Shown piece after piece: positions 6,718-12,945 of a stretch of 12,945 nt of DNA; within the stretch, counting starts at the first letter, position 1; every line of letters starts with the position of its first letter. The notes under the pieces were generated by a model. That model did no database searches. It was not told the DNA's origin and saw nothing but the letters and a program-made list of their open reading frames with translations. Position numbers and translations under genes: made by a program. This stretch comes from JACQFK01 sp041482015 (lineage in GTDB: Bacteria; Planctomycetota; MHYJ01; JACPRB01). The DNA lies in contig JBGPCZ010000167.1 of the NCBI GenBank assembly GCA_041482015.1, positions 1-12,945 on the forward strand, written 5' to 3'.

Positions 6718-8115
6718 TCAGGCCCCGGGAATGGAACTCTTGAACCGCGCCAGGTTGTACGTCCAGAAGAGGTAATCGTCGTACTCGGCGGCGGTCCTGA
6801 AGGCGAGCCAGCCCAGCGCTCCGGCCTGCGCGAGGACCGCGATCCCCTCGTTGCACCCCGCGCCCCGGCGCGCATCCTGGATCGACCGGGCCAGGCCGGC
6901 GAGGTCGGTGCTCACCTCGCTGCGGCGGGCGATGTCGATGCGCGTGAACGGCACTCCGGGTCTCTCGACGATGCGGAAGGCCGTGCGGCCGCCGGCGAAG
7001 AGGTCGATGAAGGTCTCCCCGGCCGCGGCGGCGCCGACGAAGAGAAAGGGCGCGGACCAGGGGAGCGGGACGATCTGGTTCCCCGCGCGGAGCCGGAGGA
7101 CGCGGTCGTCCCAGCTGGCGGACTCGACCGGGACGGGCGCCGGCGGCTGGTTGCCGGGGGCATCGGCGACGATCGCGGCCGGAACGCCCCGGCCGGTCAG
7201 CTCGCGGCGGAGTTGCTCGGCGGTCGCGCGGGGAATCCCGCGGACGATGACGCCCCGGGTGGCGGCGATCCTCGCGGCGATCGCGTCGGGCGCTTCTCCT
7301 GAAAGGGGGGCCGCGAGCACGGCCAGGTCGGAGGCGCGTGCGGCCGCGTCCCAGAGGGTCACCACGGAGTACCGGTCGAAAGACCCATCCAGGAATTCGA
7401 TCTCGGGATCGGTCCCGACCGGTGCGAAGGGATGGCGCGGCTCGGCCGTGCGGGGTTCGTCGATCGACAGGACGGGCTCGGGCCGCTTTTTCCCCATGAG
7501 CCGCTCGGCGAGAAGAGCAAGGCCGCCGAGGGCGGCGCCGGCCGCGAAGCCGCCCAGGTGCGCGGTGTAGGCCACGCCGCCCAGCCCGAGCGAGGCGAAG
7601 TAGACCTGCTCGAGGATCCAGAGGCCGATCCAGAGGAAGGCCGGGACCAGGATGACGTCGGCGAAGAAGTAGAACCAGATGAACACCTTGATCCGCGCGC
7701 GCGGGTGGAGCACCAGGTACGCGCCGATCGCCCCCGAGACGGCGCCCGAGGCCCCGAGCGCGGGGATCTCCGGCGCGTCGGTGGTGACGATGTGGAGGAA
7801 CCAGGCGGCCATCCCGCAGACGATGTAGAAGAACGCGTAGCCCACGTGTCCCATCCGCTCCTCGACCCTGCGGCCGAAGATCCAGAGGAAGAGCATGTTC
7901 CCGAGCACGTGCATCAGGTTCGCGTGGAGGAACAGCGCGGTGAAGAGCTGGGGCCAGCGGAGATGGTCCGGCGTGAGCGCGTAGGAGACCATCACCGGTT
8001 CGCGCGGGTGCGGGAAGCACAGGACGAGGAAGACCAGGAGGTTGAGCGCGATCAGGGCGTAGTTGACCACCGGCGTCCGGACACCGGGCTGGTCGTCGCC
8101 GATGGGGATGAACAT
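6718..8115 (-). CDS. Rhomboid family intramembrane serine protease with extra C-terminal domain
   Basis: A 465-residue protein. The first 205 residues are a bacterial rhomboid: six or so membrane helices, the H-x4-H-x3-N element (HANLMHVLGN, 64-73), the nucleophile loop GASGAVSG (Ser123) and the partner His in AHLGG (His186). Rhomboids cleave transmembrane helices of substrate proteins within the bilayer. The N-terminal MFIPIGDD with Pro and Asp residues before the first helix is common in this subfamily. After a basic/Pro-rich linker (207-230) comes a soluble region of about 230 residues that I do not recognise. It includes a segment (about 285-310) resembling a beta-alpha-beta fold and an aromatic C-terminus. 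It lies 46 nt after gltA and one base before the vWA gene, so it is probably co-expressed with the latter, which is a single-helix-bearing candidate partner or substrate (inference). Confidence 0.92.
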   Translation of the reverse strand: MFIPIGDDQPGVRTPVVNYALIALNLLVFLVLCFPHPREPVMVSYALTPDHLRWPQLFTALFLHANLMHVLGNMLFLWIFGRRVEERMGHVGYAFFYIVCGMAAWFLHIVTTDAPEIPALGASGAVSGAIGAYLVLHPRARIKVFIWFYFFADVILVPAFLWIGLWILEQVYFASLGLGGVAYTAHLGGFAAGAALGGLALLAERLMGKKRPEPVLSIDEPRTAEPRHPFAPVGTDPEIEFLDGSFDRYSVVTLWDAAARASDLAVLAAPLSGEAPDAIAARIAATRGVIVRGIPRATAEQLRRELTGRGVPAAIVADAPGNQPPAPVPVESASWDDRVLRLRAGNQIVPLPWSAPFLFVGAAAAGETFIDLFAGGRTAFRIVERPGVPFTRIDIARRSEVSTDLAGLARSIQDARRGAGCNEGIAVLAQAGALGWLAFRTAAEYDDYLFWTYNLARFKSSIPGA

Positions 8116-8161
8116 GACGTCTTTCTGACGGTCCCGGTCCCGCCGCCGTTACCCCGGGGCT

Positions 8162-9355
<1,194 letters not shown>

Positions 9356-9377
9356 GTTGTCCTTTCTCAGCTGCTTC

Positions 9378-9426
9378 TCGAGTCCTTCGACTCGCCTAGC
9401 TCGCTCAGCACACCTCGACTCGGGCG
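9378..9426. repeat. REP-like intergenic element before gltA
   Basis: It contains CGAGTC-CTTC-GACTCG (9379-9394, 6-bp stem) followed by CTAGCTCGCTCAGCACACC and CGACTCGGGCG. The CTTCGACTCG...GCTCAGCAC wording resembles dispersed intergenic repeats seen in many metagenomic and environmental genomes. Its right end, GACTCGGGCG (9417-9426), is the exact reverse complement of 9460-9469, so it can pair with the hairpin region next to selC. It lies in the gltA leader. Only one copy is in the window, so repeat status is inferred from resemblance. Confidence 0.4.
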
Positions 9427-9447
9427 TAAGATGATTGCACCGAGCGA

Positions 9448-9464
9448 GGGCGGCCCAGCCGCCC
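9448..9464 (-). terminator. Hairpin just after selC (possible terminator or processing signal)
   Basis: GGGCGGC-CCA-GCCGCCC is a perfect 7-bp stem with a 3-nt loop, starting 9 nt past the encoded CCA of the tRNA. It has no T-tract on the minus strand, so it is a weak intrinsic terminator at best; it could instead stabilise or delimit the tRNA precursor. Confidence 0.35.
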
Positions 9465-9473
9465 GAGTCAAGG

Positions 9474-9569
9474 TGGCGGGAGCGCATGGGAATCGAACCC
9501 ACCTACCAGCTTGTGACCGGTACCACGGGTTTGAAGCCCGGGGGGCCCACCAGGTGCCCTACCGCTCCC
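9474..9569 (-). tRNA. selC: tRNA-Sec (anticodon UCA)
   Basis: A 96-nt minus-strand tRNA. The acceptor arm GGGAGCGG pairs with GCGCTCCC (seven Watson-Crick pairs plus a G-G at pair 8), followed by discriminator G and encoded CCA (9476-9474). The D arm is GGGCAC/GGGCCC with one A-G mismatch and a 5-nt loop. The anticodon loop is CTTCAAA, giving UCA at 9534-9532, on a CGGG/CCCG stem. The long variable arm is TACCGG/CTGGTA with a 7-nt loop. The T arm is GTGGG-TTCGATT-CCCAT with a terminal G-U pair. The 8-pair acceptor plus 5-pair T arm, long D stem, long variable arm and UCA anticodon match bacterial selenocysteine tRNA (E. coli selC is 95 nt). A suppressor or reassigned Trp tRNA would lack this architecture. 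It delivers selenocysteine at UGA codons with SelB. No selA, selB or selD is in the window. Confidence 0.93.
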
Positions 9570-9614
9570 ACGGGTTTTCGGAGCCTCCGGACCAGCCCGG
9601 CCCGTCACGCCCCG

Positions 9615-9645
9615 GTATCTTCGGCGGGTGCTCCGGAGTTGTCAA
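9615..9645 (-). promoter_or_regulatory. Putative promoter of selC
   Basis: On the minus strand a perfect TTGACA (9645-9640) is followed after 18-19 nt by a weak -10 (AAGATA or AGATAC, 9621-9615). Transcription would start around 9605-9608, about 36 nt before the tRNA 5' end, a typical distance for a tRNA gene. The -35 is convincing and the -10 is poor. Confidence 0.45.
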
Positions 9646-9694
9646 GCGTTCGTTGTGCTGATCGGGTGTTCTATGAAATCTCCGCACGCGCGGG

Positions 9695-10110
9695 GTGGGC
9701 ATCGATGCGGGCGGCAGGTTCACGGACTTCATCCTCGAGGCGGCGAACGCGGGCCTGGAGCGGACGCTCTCGCGTCGACCGGGGCGGGACCCGGCGGACT
9801 CCTGCCGGGTCGCGTTCGGCGTCGCGGGGGCCGCCCGGCCGGGCGACCCGACTCGATATATATCGAATAATTATAATATGTTTATACATCAATATGAATG
9901 GGAGGTCTTCCGGAACCGGGTGGGCGATGGGGGCGGTCCTCGGACGCGCGGCGTCCTCAACGACCCGCGCCGGGGCGGCACCCACCGGCCCGGCGTCACG
10001 GTCGTCCGGCCGGTCTTCGCGGGGGAGGCCCCGAGTTTCTCGCCGCCGGCCTCGCCCGCGACTCCGACATCGGCGGCCGGCTCCAACTCCGGGGCGGCGG
10101 GGGCCCATGA
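9695..10110 (+). pseudogene. Possible decayed BadF/BcrA-type sugar kinase gene
   Basis: From GTG 9695 the frame encodes VGIDAGGRFTDFILEA, like the phosphate-1 loop of ASKHA-fold BadF/N-acetylglucosamine-kinase proteins (GIDGGGTKTD...). About 30 codons later comes CRVAFGVAGAARPGDP, like the GLAG-x-x-RPED segment of the same family, but with much of the usual intervening sequence missing. The frame then enters an AT-rich stretch (9851-9899) and loses recognisable content. A second frame near 10008-10110 encodes GGGPEFLAAGLARDSD, which could be a scrap of the C-terminal domain, and ends at a TGA. Together this suggests deletion, insertion and frameshift of a kinase gene about one third of its proper length. 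Chance similarity is possible. Apart from this and the selC promoter, the 9570-10148 gap holds nothing I recognise. Confidence 0.35.
9851..9899. other. AT-rich island with nested palindromes
   Basis: Forty of these 49 bases are A or T, while both flanks are very GC-rich. It contains a perfect 14-bp palindrome TCGATATATATCGA (9853-9866), the 8-bp palindrome ATAATTAT (9867-9874), a TATAAT (9872-9877), and a small hairpin ATGT-TTAT-ACAT (9878-9889). No -35 box fits the TATAAT. It may be an insertion scar, a protein-binding or duplex-melting site, or a regulatory element. Confidence 0.6.
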
Positions 10111-10136
10111 GACAGGTTTTGGGCATGTCCGGGGGG

Positions 10137-10142
10137 TATAAT
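10137..10142 (+). promoter_or_regulatory. -10 box giving a leaderless transcript of the HExxH gene
   Basis: A perfect TATAAT ends 6 nt before the GTG at 10149, so transcription would begin at or within a base or two of the start codon. No clear -35 is present (spacing of 17 gives AGGTTT). It resembles the arrangement before the TPR gene at 4538. Confidence 0.4.
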
Positions 10143-10148
10143 CCCCAC

Positions 10149-10925
10149 GTGACGCTCGCCTTCGCCCTCCTCGCGCTTTTCGACCAGTACGATCGCGCCG
10201 CCGAGAAGGTGCACTTCCCGGACGACGAGGCCCTGCGCCAGTGGTCGATGAAGAGCGAGGCCCACCGGAAGCTGATCCTCATGATTTCCGACCGGAGAAG
10301 CTGGGCGAAGGCCTTCGAGATCGTGAACGAGAGGCTCGGGCTCCTGCCTGCCAATCCCGAGATCCGGGTCACCATCGAGGACAGCGATGACAAGCGTCCG
10401 GCCTGCAGCTCGGGGAAGGAGGGCCGCGGGATCGTCCGCTTCAACATGCGCCACCTCGCCGCGTACCAGGAGAAGCTCGACGAATTCGACCGGGAGCAGA
10501 AGGGCGGGAAGACGATCAAATGGATCGTGCCGCCGATGAAGATGGACGCGGTCATCCCGCACGAGCTCACCCACATCGTCTGCGGCGGGTTCGAGGAGCT
10601 CTGGGTCGCCGAGGGCCTGGCGAGTTACGCGGCCGCCGACGAGGTGGTCTTCTACCAGTTCAACCACCGGAAGTCCCGCGTCGACTCGCTCGACCGCGTC
10701 GTGCCCGAGGATGACTCGTATGCGCGGGGCATGTCCTTCCTCAGGTGGCTGGAGAAGGAGCGCGGCGCCGACGCCGTCCGTTCGTTCGCTAGGAAAGTGT
10801 CTCGCGAAGGGGTCGCGCCGTCGCAGGCCGCTGCCGACGCGGCCGGGCAGCCGTGGGACAAACTCGTCCTCATCGAGAAGACCTGGAGCGCGGAGCACAT
10901 CGCCCAATTCAAGCCCGCTCCCTGA
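10149..10925 (+). CDS. HExxH metallopeptidase-like protein, copy 1
   Basis: A 258-residue protein with a gluzincin-type zinc site: HELTH (His138, Glu139, His142) and a downstream Glu155 in WVAEGLASY, spaced 12 residues after the second His. This resembles peptidase MA-like/DUF-type bacterial metallopeptidases. Other parts shared with the next gene are VRFN followed by L-x2-YQ-x-K-x-DE (97-112) and the DDSYARG segment (188-194). The N-terminus (TLAFALLALF) is hydrophobic but lacks a basic n-region, so export is uncertain. GTG 10149 was preferred over ATGs at 10107 and 10125. The upstream codons (AGA, GTT, TTG, TAT, AAT) are unlike this genome's GC-ending codons, and TATAAT overlaps them. If 10107 is used, the protein gains 14 residues. 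The downstream paralogue starts 7 nt after its stop. The substrate is unknown. Confidence 0.82.
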   Translation: MTLAFALLALFDQYDRAAEKVHFPDDEALRQWSMKSEAHRKLILMISDRRSWAKAFEIVNERLGLLPANPEIRVTIEDSDDKRPACSSGKEGRGIVRFNMRHLAAYQEKLDEFDREQKGGKTIKWIVPPMKMDAVIPHELTHIVCGGFEELWVAEGLASYAAADEVVFYQFNHRKSRVDSLDRVVPEDDSYARGMSFLRWLEKERGADAVRSFARKVSREGVAPSQAAADAAGQPWDKLVLIEKTWSAEHIAQFKPAP

Positions 10926-10932
10926 TCCCGAC

Positions 10933-11685
10933 ATGCGTCGCGCGGCGCTCGCCCTTGCGATCCTCGCGCACGGCTGCTCCGACCGGCCGTTCGAACGCGT
11001 CTCGTTCGAGGCGATCGCTCCCGCGACCGACGAGGGGCGCCGGGTGGTCGAGGGGCTCACCCGGAAGGAGGCCTGGGCCGCGGGTTTTCGTGCCGTCGAG
11101 GAGAAGATCGGGCCGTTTCCCGCCGGGCTCACCGTGCGCGTGTCGTTCGACTGGCCCGGCGACGAGTACGGCCAGGGCTCCGGCAGCGGGGACCGCGGCT
11201 GGGTCCGCTTCAACCTGTCGAAACTGGAAGACTACCAGCGGAAGGTCGACGAGATCGAGAGGCGGAAGAAATCGCTCGAGGCGGAGGGGAAGAAGCCGGT
11301 CTTCCGCGTGCCCGCGGCGCGGCTCGACCGGATGGTCTGGCACGAGCTGACCCACGTCCTGCAGCGCGGCTGCGAGGGTCCCGACTGGTTCCGCGAGGGC
11401 ATGGCGGTGTGGGTGAGCGAGGATCCCAACTCGCTCGCGGCGTTCACGAACGCGGGGAAACAAGTCGCGTCCATTGATACTCAGCTGCCGGAGAAGAACG
11501 ACGCCTACGCCCGCGGCCACCTCTTTTGGAAGTGGCTCGACTCCAAAGGAGTGGCCAGGAAGGTGGCGCAGGCGACGGTCATCGATCGGAAGGACTGGAA
11601 GTCGACGCTCGTGGAGGCGACGGGCCTTTCGTGGGAGAGCCTGGTGGCCGAAGAGCGGGAGTGGAGCGCGACGGCGGCGAAATGA
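10933..11685 (+). CDS. HExxH metallopeptidase-like lipoprotein, copy 2
   Basis: A 250-residue paralogue of the preceding gene. The N-terminus MRRAALALAILAHGC is a short signal with Cys15 in an atypical lipobox (AHGC), so lipidation is probable, not certain. The zinc site is HELTH (His137, Glu138, His141) plus Glu155 in WFREGMAVW. Shared paralogue features are VRFNLSKLEDYQRKVDEIER (91-110) and NDAYARGHLFWKWLD (189-203). Fold and mechanism would be a zinc-dependent gluzincin peptidase at the periplasmic face of the envelope, but no substrate can be named. The ATG at 10933 is 7 nt after the upstream stop, lacks a clear Shine-Dalgarno sequence, and is probably read from the same mRNA. It is convergent with the HEAT/vWA gene, 18 nt away. 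Greater sequence drift than active-site drift suggests an old tandem duplication. Confidence 0.85.
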   Translation: MRRAALALAILAHGCSDRPFERVSFEAIAPATDEGRRVVEGLTRKEAWAAGFRAVEEKIGPFPAGLTVRVSFDWPGDEYGQGSGSGDRGWVRFNLSKLEDYQRKVDEIERRKKSLEAEGKKPVFRVPAARLDRMVWHELTHVLQRGCEGPDWFREGMAVWVSEDPNSLAAFTNAGKQVASIDTQLPEKNDAYARGHLFWKWLDSKGVARKVAQATVIDRKDWKSTLVEATGLSWESLVAEEREWSATAAK

Positions 11686-11703
11686 GCGGGTGATCTCGCC
11701 GCG

Positions 11704-12945
11704 TCATCCCTTGATGTGCACGAACTCGCCGCCGGTCTCCTCGGCGATCTTCTGCATGAGCTTGGGATCCGACATGAGCTCCGGCGATTTCGCCTCGGAG
11801 CCCAGGCAGACCGTGTTGATGATCACCTTCCGAAGGCGATGGACCTTCCGGAGTTCGCCGACGAAGGCCGGGATGTCGCAGGCCTCGGTCGGGTCCTTGG
11901 CGTTCTCCCTCACGAACTTGCCCACGTTGTGCGCCCCGTCCGTCATGAGGAAGAACGTGTCGACTCCCGCCATGAGCGTCGCGTAGTTGCCCTTCTTGTC
12001 GAGCTGCATCAGGTCGGGCCGCTGCGGCTGCTCCACGTATTTGAACGCGTGCTCCAGGGCCCCCCAGATGTTCGTTCCGCCCGACGGCTGCATCTTGTCG
12101 GTGTCGCGGATGATCTCGAGCTTGTTGGGCCACGTGGCGGGGACGAGATGGTCCTTCCACGGCTGCGGGTTGGCCTCGTACCAGACCACGCCGAACTGGA
12201 CCTTCTCCGGAAGGTTCCAGAGCGTGTTGATGAACTCCTTCTTGAGCACGTCGATGCGCGTCTCGTTCTTCTTGTCGTCGTACTTCTTCTTGATCTTGGC
12301 CGCCTCCTCGCGCGCCGCGACGTCGGCGGGCGGCTCCTTCTTGCCGCCGGTCGCGACCTCCGGCTTCTTCGCGGGCGGGTCCATCTTCGGCATGAGCTCC
12401 GCCTTCATCGGCGAAGCCATCGATCCCGTGTGGTCGAGGAGGAAGATGATCCGGGTGGACTTCGTCTTCAGGCCGAAGAACTCGGTCGGGAGCGCGACGG
12501 TGCCGCCCTCGGGCTTCTCGGGATCCTGGCCGGCCTTCTTCGCCGTCCAGGCGGCCTTCCACACGTTGGGGTCGTCGCTCTCGAAGTCCGCGCCCACGAG
12601 CTTCTTCAGGATCTTGACGTAGTCGTCCTTGAGCCGGCCCTCGTCGAGCTTCACCTTGCCCAGGCCCTCGATCAGCGTGTCAACGACCTTCTCGTCGCCC
12701 GCGCGGTCGATCCCGCGGAGCGCCGAGACCTTCATCTCCCACGAGCGCTTGTCGTCGCGGAGGACCTTGAAGAAAAGATCGATCGTCGTCTTCTCCCCGC
12801 GGTCGGCGAGCGAGTCGATCGCGGCGACCTGGACGAGCGGCGACTTGTCGTCGGCCAGCTGGAGAAGGTCCTTGATCTCCCCGTGGGCCGAGAGCACCCA
12901 CGCCAGGTGTGCGCGGTACCGCGCGGGCTCGCCCGGGTTTTTTGC
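11704..12945 (-). CDS. HEAT-repeat/vWA domain protein (5' end outside window)
   Basis: 413 codons are visible, and the frame is open to the right edge, so the N-terminus is missing. Residue numbers here count from the first visible codon. Residues about 20-115 form HEAT-like helical repeats (LVQVAAIDSLADRG; WEMKVSALRGIDRAGD). A vWA domain starts near 163 with the MIDAS motif DHTGS (171-175), Thr291 in SGGTN and Asp336 in LMTDG. Between the MIDAS loop and the next helix sits a Lys/Pro/Ala-rich insertion of about 50 residues (about 181-230). The C-terminus has the usual closing helix (LMQKIAEETGGEFVHI). HEAT plus vWA proteins of this type are numerous in Planctomycetota and are probably envelope or cytoplasmic scaffolds binding partners through a divalent metal. 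No specific process can be named. No membrane helix is visible in this part. Confidence 0.85.
   Translation of the reverse strand, partial: AKNPGEPARYRAHLAWVLSAHGEIKDLLQLADDKSPLVQVAAIDSLADRGEKTTIDLFFKVLRDDKRSWEMKVSALRGIDRAGDEKVVDTLIEGLGKVKLDEGRLKDDYVKILKKLVGADFESDDPNVWKAAWTAKKAGQDPEKPEGGTVALPTEFFGLKTKSTRIIFLLDHTGSMASPMKAELMPKMDPPAKKPEVATGGKKEPPADVAAREEAAKIKKKYDDKKNETRIDVLKKEFINTLWNLPEKVQFGVVWYEANPQPWKDHLVPATWPNKLEIIRDTDKMQPSGGTNIWGALEHAFKYVEQPQRPDLMQLDKKGNYATLMAGVDTFFLMTDGAHNVGKFVRENAKDPTEACDIPAFVGELRKVHRLRKVIINTVCLGSEAKSPELMSDPKLMQKIAEETGGEFVHIKG

Noticed and set aside
4554..6875. Longer start at 6875 for the double-vWA protein
   Set aside because: It would overlap the rhomboid gene by about 160 nt and add a Ser/Arg/Pro-rich stretch before a clear N-terminal membrane helix; GTG 6716 fits immediately after the rhomboid stop.
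9882..9890. DnaA box in the AT-rich island
   Set aside because: TTATACATC matches only seven of nine consensus positions, there is no cluster, and no dnaA, dnaN or gidA gene is nearby.
9435..10148. Upstream extension of the first HExxH gene to 9435
   Set aside because: It reads straight through the antisense of the tRNA-Sec gene and the gene remnant, with no family similarity; the product resembles the classic false protein translated from a tRNA gene.
11674..11702. Bidirectional terminator between the convergent genes
   Set aside because: GCGGCGA pairs with TCGCCGC over 7 bp, but the loop is 15 nt and no T-tract follows on either strand; one arm lies within the coding sequence.

Overview
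This is a GC-rich window (by eye about two-thirds G+C) from a bacterial chromosome. It holds ten protein genes, one tRNA gene and one probable gene remnant. The mix points to a Planctomycetota-like or related deep-branching Gram-negative lineage: von Willebrand A (vWA) proteins with HEAT or glutamine-amidotransferase-like parts, a planctomycete-style pseudopilin, a YfhO-type membrane protein and lipoproteins. That placement is inference from family content; there is no rRNA or ribosomal marker here.

Layout, left to right. Positions 1-1235 (minus) hold the N-terminal part of a YfhO/GT-C-like polytopic membrane protein that runs off the window. Positions 1344-2108 (minus) form a self-contained unit for a type IV pilin-like pseudopilin, with a good sigma-70-type promoter, a leader of about 140 nt and a strong intrinsic terminator. 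A short GA-rich motif flanks this unit in inverted orientation. Positions 9355 down to 2179 (minus) form a long co-directional block: citrate synthase (gltA), rhomboid protease with an extra C-terminal domain, double-vWA membrane protein, membrane-anchored TPR-like protein, phosphomannomutase/phosphoglucomutase, and a Cys/His-rich repeat lipoprotein. Spacings from the rhomboid gene onward are 1, 15 and 42 nt and then a 4-nt overlap, so much of the block is probably co-transcribed. A probable internal promoter lies just before the TPR gene.

Upstream of gltA, on the same strand, is a selenocysteine tRNA gene (selC, anticodon UCA, long variable arm, encoded CCA), so the organism probably makes selenoproteins. 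Between selC and the next gene, about 580 nt hold what looks like a decayed BadF-type kinase gene containing a sharply AT-rich island of about 50 bp.

Positions 10149-11685 (plus) carry two adjacent paralogous HExxH metallopeptidase-like proteins, convergent with a HEAT-repeat/vWA protein (11704 to the right edge, minus) that is cut by the window end.

The most unusual items are the lipoprotein with seven tandem C-x2-C...H-x-C units, selC, the tandem HExxH paralogues behind a leaderless-looking promoter, the rhomboid's C-terminal domain, and the AT-rich island. No CRISPR array, complete insertion sequence, rRNA gene or defence system was seen.
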